Positions 19,725-31,829 of a stretch of DNA of 64,000 nucleotides are shown here, one piece after another; the first letter of the stretch is position 1, and each line of letters starts with the position of its first letter. Origin of the DNA: Lasiosphaeria ovina (lineage: Eukaryota > Ascomycota > Sordariomycetes > Sordariales > Lasiosphaeriaceae); the NCBI GenBank assembly GCA_033439765.1, contig JAULSN010000005.1, positions 1,178,001 to 1,242,000 on the forward strand, written 5' to 3'. The notes under the pieces were generated by a model that saw nothing but the letters and a program-made list of their open reading frames with translations, did not search any database and was not told the origin of the DNA. A program made the translations under genes and the position numbers.

Positions 19725-22700
19725 ATGGCTATCGATGTTGATAAATTCCTGGCCGATGTGAGCAACGTATCTGCACTTAGCATCGATGAATACTCGAGCC
19801 GACTGAGGGCCGCCATCCTCGCGACGCCGCGCATGGGCAAAGTGTCTAGCTTTTTCCAGCTATCCGACGGCGACAAGAAGTATGGTCAAAATGACTGCAC
19901 CTTCGGGGGAGTCGACTGCAAGGATATGGTTACTCGTCTCGGGATCGCTACCGCTTCGGTTGTCCTCTCCAAGCTCGGCGACGCTCGGGGATTCAATGGT
20001 CTAGCCGACGGGGTACGTTGAGTCTTTGGGAGCCTGAGACGCAAATATATTCTAACATGATGTACAGGCCGAGGCTGCCAAGGTCAGGGACGCTACCATG
20101 CAGGAACTCATGCCTTGGCTATTTCTCGACCACATCAATCGGGCACTCGCCCAAGGCAGCGTCAAACTGAGTCTTGCCGACATCCGCAAAGACGATGCAC
20201 TGGTACTCGACTTCAAGAAGACCTTGTCCTCTGCCGCCTTCAATCCGATCACGGGCCGCGAAGATCACCACTATGCCGAAACCTTGCTCTTCATCTACGA
20301 GTTCTTCGAGGCCGGGGCCGACATGAAAATCCCCACGGATCCGTCCCAGCTCAAGTCCAAGGAAGTCCTCGCGCACTGGTCCGCCACCCACCCCGACAAC
20401 TCGTACAAGACGGACGTCAAGCTCCTCAAGAAATTCGCCGGATTGCTGGGCCGATCCTCGGCGACGGTGTTCAACCCTACCCGTCTGGCCAGCGCCGAGA
20501 TCTCCAGCTATCTGCGACAACTCCAGATCGCCGGCCTCTTGTTCAAGCCGGACATCTCCGACACGATGAAGCAGTCGGCAGAGGCCGTGCTCGACGGCAC
20601 TTTCTTCGACGCCGAATACAACAAGGCGTACCAGGTGCAGGGGCACACGCTGCTGAACAGCTGGCAGGAGCAGATTGACGACGCGACACCTTCCAATTTC
20701 TGGCGCGTCGGGTGGACGAGCGCGACTTCCGACCACAAGTACGATGCGATGACCGCTGCCGATTGGTACGGCGACAAAGTGTTTCAGTGGGTCAACGAAA
20801 ACAGCGACTATAACTTCATCAAGAAGGATCACATCGTGGCTAAAGTGGAGCTGTATGGGGGAACCAGGATCAACCCCCACACAGGCGATCCCATCCCGAC
20901 TTGTTTCGCACCGGGCACGCAAATCATGACTTTTAACTTTGGAACCACGGCGATCGAAGAGCTGAGGGAGGGCACCCAGGTGTTGACCCGTGCGGACCCT
21001 CAGCAATGGGGCATTTGCTCGTCCGAGACCGTCAAGCTTCCTTGCCCGGAGCGGCTCTTTGGGATCAATGGAGAGGGCGCTTTCTTTACCGCGGGCCATC
21101 CCTTCTTCACGACCACGGGGCTTCGCGCCATCGATCCGGAGGCCGCGAGACGAGAGAATCCCTGGATTGAGGTCGGCACGCTCAAGATCGGCCATCAGCT
21201 GCTTCGAGTCAGACAGGACGACACATCGTCGTACGAAACGGTAGAAATCAGAACCATCGAAGCGTTGAAGAGCGAGCACCAATTCGTCTACGGCGTGCAC
21301 CTCCGTGAAGGTCTCCGAAGCTACCACGCTAACGGCTACCTCGTCGCGCTCAACTACCCCGAGATCACGGTTGCGTCTGTCGCCCAAGCGCTGCAATCCT
21401 TTCCCCCCCAGCAACGACTCGGGCTGTTGGCGGGCCTTCGCGAGCTTGCTCCGCTGCTGCAGCGGTTCGGAGGATCCACCGTCCTCGAGCTTTTGGAACG
21501 CGAAGCGAAGATGCCCGCGGCCCGGTACGGGGGGAAGCCTCATCACCTGTCTCATCATGTGGTGCTTGCTCGGGACGTCAACATGTCGTACATTGCTTCT
21601 GATCGAGATTCTAGAGAGCGGTTGGCACAGGTCGAGCTCCACACGGGGGTGCTTCTGATTGATGGGGAACATTGCGAGCGTGTCGCTTTTGAAAAGAATA
21701 GCGTTGTGTGGTCGAGGAGAGTTGGTGGGTCCGACTTGTGGGAGCATGCCTGGTGCACATTTTCAGGACATGGGATTGGTGGCCAGGGACGCATGTTTCG
21801 ATCGGATAACTTGGAGCCGACCAAGGAGGAGGTGGCGAAGAACATTCGCAGATTCCTCCTGATTCCTGGAGTGTTGAAGCCCGAGGTGGTTCCCGACGAG
21901 TCTGTGGCCGAGGAATCTATTGCGGTTGCAGAGGACATGTCCGAATCGAGACCTGCCATGAGGATGGCAATGGCAGCACCTCCGATGGTTACTTTCTCGC
22001 GGGGTGTTGCTAGCATGGTGCCTGACCAGATGCTGGCCGCGAACTCAACGGAGGCTACTACGACTGAGGAAGTACTCCAATTTACCCTCCAGTATGACGC
22101 GAACGAGTTCAAAGCCAGCGCGGATGAGACGTCGTTCAACCCTACGATTCCCCTCGGTACCACATCTTGCGGCATCGAAGACGGCGGCGCGGTATATTCG
22201 ACTCTTGTGGTGGACTCGTATGCCCAGATTCGCAACGCCATCATGGCTCACGCCAAAGCATCGCTCAAGGACCCGAGCTCTCAGGCTCTGTTTGACGAGA
22301 TGCCGCAGTTCTTTGACGTTTGCCAGACATCCGACTGGAAGAACCGCACCGTCTTTGAATTCGAATCGAACCACGCCTCGAGGATTCTGCAGTCGTCGGA
22401 CCAATACCAACAGTGGATCACCTCCCACGCCGCAGGTGCGGCCATCAACTGGAAGGAGATTCCTCTGCGAGATTTGACATTCACCAACCTCGGCATGGAC
22501 GCATCCTTCAAGCTGCCACTGCTCTTCACCCGAATGCGTCTCTGGCTCAACGCGTCGGCGACCAAGGTCAACGGAGTCGTCGCGGAATACAACCCCGTGT
22601 TACCCGACTCCAGCGGAACTCCTCACTGGGTCAGCGGCACGATCGACAACATTGAGCGTCCCGCGCTGGCTGCAGTCATGGCCAGTGTCCCAGCACCGCA

Positions 22701-25700
22701 AAACACCGTCATGGCCGACACTCAGCTCTTCGCTATCCACTCTGCGCCCCATTCTCTTTCGATGGAGCTAGCAGCCAACACCTTCGCCGACGAGGAGGAA
22801 GCCGCCACGGCCCTCAAAGCCATCCCGTACAACCAATCCGACATCAACGCCGCCGTGCAACGCAAGATCGCCAACATCATGTCCTACCACCTCGACGACT
22901 CGGTCCGGGAGACCTTCTTCGGCACCAAGAACAAGCCAGATGTTCCCGTGGAGTACGGACCCGGCCTGGACAACACCCCGACACGAACCTGGCTAAGAGA
23001 CACCTACGCACCGGCCTATATCTGCATGGTCTTGTCGCAGCAAGAGTCGCTCGTTGCCGAGGACAAGCGCTTCAGCAAGGACCAGAAGAAGCGGATCAAG
23101 TATTTTTGGAACGGACAGGGCAAGGACTGTCTGGCGCAATCGCAAATCTTCCATGCGCTGGAGAGATCGGTGACGAGGCATGAGATTCGCGCTCATTACA
23201 AGGATGTCGGCGATGTGTACAAGAATAAGGAGTTTGCGATCAAGGTGTCGGACAAGATCCTCTCGACGTCGACGAGTCCTACGGCGCTGGGGGAATTTGG
23301 GAGGGAGAAAACGGAGCAGGTGAGTGAAACTGGGAAATGTAGATCTGTTGTTGTCTCCATCTCTAGTGCGATTTATTTACTAACATCGTGTCAGGGATGC
23401 TCGAGGCTCACGCGGCTAGCGGCAAGTAAGTAATTAACCCCCTCAGCGACAAAAAAAAAAAAAAACAAAGTACTGACATCCATCCCCCACAGTCATGGAC
23501 GCCCTAGACGACGGCAAGCTCAACGAAGTCAAGCGCACCATCGGCCTAAAACCCAACCAAAAAACCCTCGTCGTCAACGACACCAACTCGAACCACCTGA
23601 CCTTCAAAGTCATGGCCTTCCAAGGCTTCAAGGGCTGGAACAAGCCCTTCTGGGGAAACCCCAACCTCAGCCGAGACACCATGGCCGCCGAGCTCGAGCT
23701 CCAATGGTACCACGAAGCCATGGCCGAGTTCATCCGCCAGGTCCTCGACCACGACCCCGCCCTTGAAAGCGACATCGTCTCCAAAGTCCAAAAGGAACTC
23801 GTCGAGTGGGCCAAGACCAATCTGCCCGGGTGGGATCAGATGGACGCCCGGCAGAAACAGCTCGCCCTCGTCGCGTCATTTGGCAACAAGATACGCATCA
23901 TGCGCGACTCCCTCGGCCTGCTCTGGAAGGGCACCAAGGCCTTGGGCAAGGCGGGAGCGGCAAGATTGGCACAGGCGCCATGGATGCACCGGTTTCAGAG
24001 GGTCCAGATGCTTGCGGCCCATATTGCGGCCGAGCCGCAGCCGGAGATTCAGGAACGCTCCATCAAGGGTATGGGCGGGTCATTTATGCTGATGCTCCTC
24101 GGGGTCGCCGCGTTGGTGGGGAATATATGGCAGCTGCAGGGCTCTCCCGAAGGTTTACCCGCTTACAAGACCGGACTGCTGGTCACGGGCATCATCGGCT
24201 CCGTCAGGCAGGTTGCTGGGTTTGGGTTGGATGTCGCGGAAGCCATTCTCGAGTACCGCGTCACCGGCGCCGAGAACCTCTTAGACTCGGTGGTGCAGCA
24301 GGCCATCACCACGCAGCTCGACGAAGCGATGGCGCGGTTAGGGGCTTCGGAACTGCAGATTGCCAAGGCCGGGGAGCTAGGCGAGTTTGTTGTTGATGAG
24401 CTGATGGAGTACCAGAACCAGCTGCTCAAGGAGCTGGAACGACGGCCCATGAACGTGATCCGGAACGAGCTGGAGGTTTTTGGCATCGATGCCGCAGAGC
24501 AGGAATTCGCGAGGCTGTTTGACGCGCAGAGTGCCATACAGCAGCGGAAAGAGGTGCAGAAGACGCTACTGGAATCCGCAACGAGCGAGAAGGCGGCCAT
24601 CGAAAAGGAGATTGCCGATTTGGAGCTGAAAAAGGCGCGGTCCGAGGAGGCCATCTTCAAGGATGCTTCGACCAAGCAGAAGATTGGCTATGGGAGGATG
24701 ACGCTGCAGGTTATTGGCTATGTGATCGCTGTTGCTGTGGCTATCTTTGTGACGTGGCAGCTGATTAAGGACTGGAAGCAGCTGGAGAAGGATACTCCGC
24801 TCAAGTGGCTGAGTTGCATTCAGGTGGCGCTGGCGATCATAGAGGGGGTGCTTTCTGCGATTATACTGACGGTGAGTTGCTTGTTTCGTCTATCTCAACG
24901 TGTTAGGGGCGGGATTGGCTAATCATCCTTCTCAGCCTCTTGTTGTTGCTGGCTTCGCCGCCTTGGTTGGCCTTGTGTGGGGAGCCGCTGCGACGTTTGC
25001 GGCAAGTGCTCTGACCGCCTTTATGGCAATGGCGTCCTTCTTTGCGAGTGTATTGACGGTCATCGCAATGTAAGTGTTCCTGCTTTGCTTCCAATTATGA
25101 TGGCATCATTTCTAACAATGATGTAGCGTGGCCATGGTCGTGATGTTGGTGACGTTCATGTACCTCCTCTCGCGCGACCCTCCGCCGAGCCCAGCGACGC
25201 AGTGGGTGATGGACCACGGCTCCAAGTTTGCCGACCGCGCCGACCTCCATCCCCCCGACAACCCGGCCAAGTTTGCCTACACCCCCGAAGAGCCTTCCTC
25301 CAGCGACTCGAGCGTGCAGCCAATCACCATGACTTTTACGAACGGAACGAACGCGGACGTCAGCGTGGACAGCCTAGCAGTTCAGTTCTCCAGTGGCCAC
25401 AAGAACAGCAGTCTCTTTTGGGATGGCATCGACTTCAAGCCGCGCGGCGATACATCTGAAAGCGAGAAAGGCTGCTATACCTTTGCTAGCAACAAGGACG
25501 ACAGCACGTTTGTGCATTGCTATCCTGTGTCTCACGCGACGGATCTGAGTGGGAGTGATTTCCTCAATATTACGTTTTATATTGAGAAGGACCTTGATCG
25601 GGAGAGCAAGAGCAAGGCTGCCACGACCACGCCAACCACCAACACACCGGCCAAGCCTGACACTAATACCACCACCGCGGCCAACCCTGATACGTCATTC

Positions 25701-25859
25701 AAGTTGCGCGCGGGGGAGGTTTTCACGTTGACTCTGTATGGCACCATTTACGGCAAGAAGGAGGCCGACAAGGACGTGTGGCCTACGATATCGGTTACGC
25801 AGGAGTTCAGTAAGGAGACTAGGACGGAGCAGGTACTGATTAAGCGGAAGTGTGTCTAG
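19725..25859 (+). CDS. Large Hint (hedgehog/intein)-domain membrane protein
   Basis: Six exons: 19725-20012, 20068-23319, 23395-23425 (a 31-base micro-exon), 23493-24871, 24936-25069 and 25127-25859. All phases fit and give 1938 residues. Residues 1-374 are a predicted soluble module with no recognised family. A Hint domain follows (about 375-525): CFAPGTQIMTFN with Cys375, AIEELREGTQVLTR, block-B-like FTAGHPFF (Thr437, His440) and the closing SYHANGYLVALN near 515-523. The usual intein ending Asn plus Cys/Ser/Thr is absent, so hedgehog-like N-terminal cleavage is more plausible than splicing. Residues 525-1190 are unassigned. From about 1385 come two hydrophobic segments, a coiled coil (about 1480-1590), and then four to five closely packed helices (about 1593-1710). 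The last 230 residues have N-glycosylation sites and a Thr/Pro linker and should face outside. Start chosen by exon phase and leader. Confidence 0.85.
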
Positions 25860-26393
25860 GCGGTAATTACGGAATTACCTCCTGTGGAATTATGCGTGGT
25901 GTTTGCGGTTGTTAGAGGCAGAGGGTTGGATGACGTGATGTTTGTTTTCTCGATGGGTCAAAATGTCTTTTATTAGCTAGACTGGTCCCTTTTTTCTTTT
26001 TTTTTATCAGAACTTAGTAAACTGCAATTGACGATTTGGTTCTGATTGCTTTGTACCTTTTTTCAATATATGACCTGGTTGAGTTAGGGTGTTGGAAGAA
26101 TCTATGATTCCGTGGAAATACTTTGTGATTATCTGAGGAGTCATAAATTTACAATTGCCAGTGATTCATGCCGGCCAAAGTGCGCCTTTGTGCCCCGTAG
26201 CATGTACGACATCCCCAAGTAGCTCTAGTGCGTGTGACATCAATACGCGGATGACGCAGGAGTGTGCTTACCCAAGCAACATGCATGCCCAACAAAAGTC
26301 GTCTCCCACGCTCAGCCTTATCGTCGAGTGCTCGCCTCCTGTCCTGTCATATTTCCTCCAAAGTCCGGCCCATCCGATCCATGGGTAGGAAGA
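25860..26393. other. Intergenic, A/T-rich
   Basis: Contains a T-rich tract around 25990-26010 and nothing recognisable as a gene. It separates two genes read in the same direction. Confidence 0.5.
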
Positions 26394-28252
26394 ATGTCTC
26401 AGGTGGGGACCACGTATCCGCAAAACGGGACCACCGAGCGCAAGAAGACATTCAGTGAGAGGAATAGGTGTTTATTCCAATCATCGATCGCTATGTCGGC
26501 TGTCCCAACTGACGGTGCCCCAGTGAAAAGGTCAAGAAATGCGAGGAGAAGCAGGAGCGCCTGCGCACCTGGGCCGGAAAATCCCGAAAATTCACCCCGG
26601 AAGAGCAGTCGGCCCTGCGCATCGACAGTAAGGAGGCTTTCAAGGAGTTCTGGGAGGTTTCGCTCGACGCAAAAGACAACTTCGACATTGAGCATGACGA
26701 CAGGCCGGGGCGACTTGGTCAGGGGGCGACCCACCTGGCCTCTTCGGCCTATGACATTCTGCAAAATGTCAGTCCAATGGTGTCCATAATCAAGGACTTC
26801 GGGGCACCCTACGGCAGCATGGCCATCGGAACCATCTGCTTTCTGTTTGCGGTAATTACGCACCTCAACTGTCGTGGATAATGAAGCTTCAATCGGTATA
26901 ATACTCACAACTCTTAATGGTTGCAAAGAACCGGACCACGATGGAGAAGAAGATACTGGCGACGCTCGTAGACATCCAAGACCGCCTGCCGGGTGTCAGA
27001 ATGTACCAGCACATATACAACGACGACCACGAGCTTGACCAGCAGCTGCAAACCAAAATCGTCGATGCCTACGACAGCTTCATCGACTTCTCTATTTCGG
27101 CATCTGAATTTTACAGCTGTGGAACCATTCGTACGTTCTTTTCACTCTAATCACTGTGCAGTAGATTCTAGCAAGATCAAACACATAACGTAACAACCTA
27201 CCTTATTAGGCCGGTGGATTCGGGCGATACAAGGCACTGCAGAGGTTGATGCGCTAGCTGAACGGGTGCAAAAGACCGTCGTCGACGTGCGGCTGGTGTG
27301 CGAGGAGCTGCTGAGCAAGAACGTCAACGCGGTCAAGGAGAACCTGCGCGAGGTGAAGCAGCAGAACGTCGAGCTCAAGGGCGAGATCGGCGGGCTCAAG
27401 AGCCAGATCTCCGACATGCAGAACCACCACGACATCGAGGTCGTCCGCAAGCTGCTCGGGCTCGAGGCCGTGTCGGACGCCGCCCAGCTCGCCCAGCTCG
27501 AGCGCCACCGCCGCAACGTCGCCGCCGAGTTCCAGGAGAGCAACTGCTACGCCGAGATGACGCCCGAGCAGCACCTGCAGGAAATCGAGAAGGGGTCAGA
27601 CTTCCAGGACTGGTTCCAACCGAAGCGCTCGGGCCTGCTCGTCCTATCAGGACGCAACGAGGTCGTCGAGGCCAGCCACTGCTGGGTCTCGCCTCTCGCG
27701 TTGGACCTGGCCGCCAAGCTGGCTTCCGAGAACGCGGACTCGGCCCCGTGTGTATTCTACCTCCTCGGCCACCTCTCGACCGGCGACACGACAGTCGACG
27801 TCCTCTCCTCCCTCATCCTCCAACTCCTAAGCCTCAACAAAGAAGCGCTACGCGTCAACCGGGCGCGGTTCGCCGAGCTGCGGGCCGAGCTCGAAGACTA
27901 CGCGCACGCGGCGCAGTCTCCTCGCCCCCGGGCCAACGATCTGAGGCACAAGCTGCGGAGCATCGCGCTGCGGGCCGTGGGCCTGTTCGACAGCAACAAA
28001 ACGGTCTGGATCGTCCTCGACCGCGTCGACCAGTGCCGGGCCATGCTGTACGAGTCGACCCGCAACCCGCACAGGCGAGACGGCCGCAGCCTGCTCCAGG
28101 CCATGGTGCACCTCGTCGAGAAGGCCGCCGTCACGGTAAAAGTGCTGGCTGTCGTCAACAGGGTCGACTGGCACGTCGAGGGCGACGAGCTGGGCGCTGA
28201 GCGCGAGGAGAGTGTGGTTGTGCGCGCGGTTAGCCAGAATGAGGATAACTAG
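26394..28252 (+). CDS. DUF7708-like protein with degenerate NACHT-type region
   Basis: Four exons inferred: 26394-26467, 26524-26851, 26929-27130 and 27210-28252, 548 residues. The first intron (donor GTGTTT) and the third exon's AAG acceptor are the weakest calls. The N-terminal half fits the DUF7708 helical domain that precedes NACHT in fungal NLR-like proteins: YDILQNVSPMVSIIKDFG, APYGSMAIGTICFLF, LVDIQDRLPGVRMYQ, IVDAYDSFIDFSISASEFY. A coiled coil follows (ENLREVKQQNVELKGEIGGL region). In the C-terminal part the position of the P-loop reads LLVLSGRNEVVEASH, without GxxxxGK[ST], while a Walker-B-like strand WIVLDRVDQC and the LSSLILQLL helix remain. It ends soon after, with no repeat domain. 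It is thus a short, probably non-ATP-binding relative of NLR proteins, directly downstream of the Hint-domain gene on the same strand. Confidence 0.7.
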
Positions 28253-29581
28253 CTAGACTTGGGTATATGAGTTCCTAGAACGCGCTTTGTGATATTCATA
28301 TCTCGACTACGTGCTCGAAGTAGCGCACTGATAGGTGGCACGAGAGACGCGTGTCCGTTCAGGGTTCGCTTCTTTTGGCATTCATATCTGTCCATCTATC
28401 TATCTATTACTGTGCCGCTGTGGAAAGGTCCAGCCAATTCTTTGTCAACCGGGATGCATTGACCGATGTGGAGAATTATCCAGGACCTCCAAGTGCACCT
28501 CTGAGGTCACAGAAACAGAACCACAATGACCGCCAACACAAGAGCTATAACTAGTGCATAGGGGGCCAGCTCTTAAACTCTTCAAGACGAATCAGGAGGC
28601 CTTGTTCAACGAGTTGGTCTTCCAGGTGCTATCAAGAGTGCAGGTCTTCCAGGTGCTATCAAGAGTGCAAGTTCCTCGATATTGATGAGCTGGCATTCAC
28701 GCACTAATCCAAGTAGCTCTGAGCTATCATGCTCAGATTCAAACTGGAATACTGTGCAATCCCGAAGATCGGTTATGCTTGGTTGCTGCCGGAACGTCAA
28801 GCCTAGTACCTTGGCTGATCTGGATTTGCTGACAATGTTGGCGAGTATCTGGAGTTCGTGCATTCTGGGTGATTTGGACTTCTCCCCATTCGCCTCGAGG
28901 GCCTGCAGGTATAAATTGAGGAGAAACGCCAAGTCGACATCGAGGATAGCACGATTTCTGTTCAGCTGGAGGTCGATCTCCTCACACCAAGCAATGTTGA
29001 ATTCGAGTGAATCGCCAATCTCGATCAAAACTAAGATGGTCCGTTGCCTGAGGGGTTGCCCCGAGCTTGCCGATTTGACGACAAAGATCCGCAACCGCTG
29101 GCATCGTCGCCGTCGAGTCACACACAAACGCCATTCTCATTACAACTAGTGCAGGTGGCCTTCGTGGCTTCAGGCTTCTGGCCTTGAAACTCAAAAAGAA
29201 CAACCGAACAAGCCATCTACACGGTTCTTTTCACCTCTAACCAACCAACCCAAGCGACGGTTAAGCAAGCCGCTTTGTGTAAAGCCCAGATGCGGCTTAT
29301 CCTTACCACAGACTCCGCCATGTCAGCAAGGTGTACCAAAAAATAGATGGCAGTGGCAGTGGCAGGTACCGGCATGCAGATTTATCCCCAAATAATTATC
29401 GCAGAACCCGGAGCTGCACAAGCCGGTTAAATCTGCCCCTGACGCTCACCAACACTCGTAGATAAACCCGTCTCGAATCGATTAAATTACGACCCAACCT
29501 CTGCTCTCGCCTCTCGAAACAGACCGCCAATAACCTCAAATAAACCGCCACGAACTTACAAACCTCCCCACAGCCGATCCA
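28253..29581. other. Gap with a possible decayed gene on the minus strand
   Basis: An open frame at 28606-29127 (minus, 173 codons) has a protein-like composition (CEEIDLQLNRNRAILDVDLA region) but matches no family I know. Its end contains a 27-bp unit repeated twice in tandem near 28617-28670, giving a duplicated LIAPGRP. A short ATCT repeat lies near 28392-28405. It is probably a remnant; a real small gene is possible. Confidence 0.3.
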
Positions 29582-30168
29582 ATGCTCCCTCAAACAATTG
29601 CCGGGCTGGCGTTTGGGATGCTCACCCGCCCGTCCTCGGCGCGCCTTCTTCCCCGACAATCGAAAACCTGTGCGCTGCCCAGCTGGACGCTCGAGTCGCT
29701 GCGCGTGACATACAGCGACGACACGTACACGCCGGGGACGGCGCAGCTCAACATCACCAGCTCGGCCACCAACCGGACCGAGGCCGTGTCGTGCGACCTG
29801 CAGTTCAACAGCCTGTGCCAGATATTCGGCACGCCGGCCGACGCCGCCCTGCAGATCTATCTGCAGGTGAACCTCGACGCTGCCGTCATCTCGTTCAACG
29901 AGTCCTGGACGGGCTGCATCCCCAATGGTCAGGCCGGGGTTCCAGAGCTGTAGGTTTTTGTTTTCTATTCTATTTTTCCTGGGGGCTTTGACAGATAATT
30001 GAGCAGCTACTGACACTCGCCAGGCTCTCATTCGCCGTTGGCTCCAGCGAGTTCGAGGTCGTCTGCCCTGCTCAGATCGAGGACACCATGTCATGTACGG
30101 GCCCGGTCGGGGGACCGCTGTTCGTCAACACCAGCATTGTTGCGTCCGCGCCGGAAACAGACGTCTAA
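29582..30168 (+). CDS. Small secreted protein, cysteine-containing
   Basis: Two exons, 29582-29949 and 30024-30168, intron 74 bp (GTAGGT...GCCAG, phase 2), 170 residues. The N-terminus has a short hydrophobic core (TIAGLAFGML) then an RLLPRQS stretch that resembles a signal peptide followed by a Kex2-type site. The mature part has six cysteines, several NxT/S sites and alternating beta-like segments (WTLESLRVTYSD, TAQLNITSSATNR, LSFAVGSSEFEVVCP). Size and pattern resemble Alt a 1-type or other beta-barrel secreted fungal proteins, but I cannot confirm that family. It opens a run of three genes for secreted proteins and is an effector-like candidate. Confidence 0.7.
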
Positions 30169-30407
30169 AATGAGTAAGGAGTTGAATTGGTACAGATTTA
30201 TACTGGGGGAAATATCATGGTCTGACAAACCAGTCTATGAACAACTCAGGAAGCACGAACGTCGTTGATGACGGAACATGTATTTCTAAGAGAACCAAGA
30301 CTCGGCACTCAAGAGTTAATGTTACAGACCCAAGGCAGCCTCTATTTTCGCTCTTGCTTTGCGCAACTGTAATCACGCCACAACACCACCGCCCTCCAGC
30401 ATCTCAA

Positions 30408-31235
30408 CTACCACCCCACGTCCTGGCCGAGTATCGCCGGTGGCGGCCCCAGACCACAGTTCTCCTGCGCGCAAGCCGTAATCGTATGCACGTACCTTAT
30501 CTTCCCGCCCTCAACGCGAAACTCATGACTATCCGGCTGTCCGTTGGGGCCGCCAAAGCGCAGAAACACATCCACCACACCCAGGGCCTCATCAATCACA
30601 TACCGGCGGTCGGCGAGGTCGACGCCGCTGGGCACGCCGCTGTTGCACGTGTCGCCGGGCGCCGTGTAGAGCCCACCCTCGAGGCGGCGGCAGTTGTCGG
30701 CCCAGGGCACCGCCACGCTGCCGGTGCCGTTGCGGAACAGGTTCAGGTACGCGTCGCCGGCGGCCTGGATGACGGCGCGCGAGTCGCGTTTGGCCGGCTC
30801 GATGGGCGACCAATCTTCGAGCAGTGCGTAGTGCAGCGTGTGCTGCGCGTTGAACAGCCAGTCGCCGGCGTCGGTGACGATGGACTCGACGCGCGCGATG
30901 CTGCTGTTAGTCAGGCGCAGCTGCGTGCCGATCACGTACGGGTGCTTGGGGTCGGTGATGATCAGTTCCGTGTACGCTGCGCACGCCGCCGTGTCGTAGA
31001 TGCTGCGCGTGTGGTCGATCTTGAGCGGCGTGCTGAGGATGCCCGATGTGATGTTGGTGGCGACCGCGTTCTCCGTGTACGTGGCGTTGGCGCTGAGTGA
31101 GGTTAGGTACTGGATCTGCCCGGCGCTCTGCGCGGCGATGTAGCGGCTGGCGGCTTCGACGAGCGTCGACCGCTCACACGCCGCTGCGCTCGCCCACGCC
31201 GGCGCGACTGCGAGGAGGTAGATGAGAGTGTACAT
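30408..31235 (-). CDS. Secreted DUF8021-type protein
   Basis: Single exon, 275 residues. A clear signal peptide (MYTLIYLLAVAPAWASAAAC) is followed by the pattern of the DUF8021 family, which has an NTF2-like fold: CERSTLVEAASRYIAA, TYTENAVATNIT, IDHTRSIYDTAACAAYTELI, YVIGTQLRLTN and GDWLFNAQHTLHYALLEDW. Conserved cysteines lie near both ends (CRRLEGG, CNSG, ACAQENC). Such proteins are common among fungal secreted and cluster-borne proteins, with no settled function. Convergent with the previous gene and divergent from the next. Confidence 0.85.
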   Translation of the reverse strand: MYTLIYLLAVAPAWASAAACERSTLVEAASRYIAAQSAGQIQYLTSLSANATYTENAVATNITSGILSTPLKIDHTRSIYDTAACAAYTELIITDPKHPYVIGTQLRLTNSSIARVESIVTDAGDWLFNAQHTLHYALLEDWSPIEPAKRDSRAVIQAAGDAYLNLFRNGTGSVAVPWADNCRRLEGGLYTAPGDTCNSGVPSGVDLADRRYVIDEALGVVDVFLRFGGPNGQPDSHEFRVEGGKIRYVHTITACAQENCGLGPPPAILGQDVGW

Positions 31236-31829
31236 GGCGTTTTAGGATGGGGATAGGATGGCCAGTCAACTAGGGTGCAGAGCGTGGTTTAGGGTTTGCA
31301 TTTTCTACCAAAGAGAAGCTGGGAGACTTCAACGCGTCACGGCTCCTGACCCGCGGATGGTGCTCCACCGGCCAGTCGGGAGCACTGCGACTGAATAGGC
31401 TGGGACAGCTCGACACTGATCAATCGCCGAGGCCAAGACTTCCCGCCGAGGCGTTGTACATATGTTCCTGCATTCTGCCAATGCACAAGCTGGCGGTGCA
31501 TACTGGGCACTGGCGGCCCTCGCCGGTAGTTGCTCGAGTCCGCCCACAGCAACAGTTCAACGTGGAATCATCCGTCAATGAGATGCCACCGGCACGCAGC
31601 ACCGACATTAGCCTCTGGCGCAGCAGCCATCCCCGCGCGAGACGGTGATGTAGCATGGCACTATGGAGGAGGATATATTAGCAGGCCAATCACGGCGTGC
31701 CCTTGCGGGGCCGCTGCAGGAGCTGGCTCAACCCGCCAGGCAATTAGGCACGGGGGCTATAATCAGGGCGGGCTCCCCATCCCGGTCCCTGGCCGAGGCC
31801 TGGAGCCAACTCTCGGGACAGGCAACAAA

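Noticed and set aside
20119..21747. 542-codon minus-strand frame opposite the Hint-domain gene
   Set aside because: It mirrors the codon structure of the real gene; composition (Arg/Val/Leu-rich) and lack of motifs mark it as a shadow.
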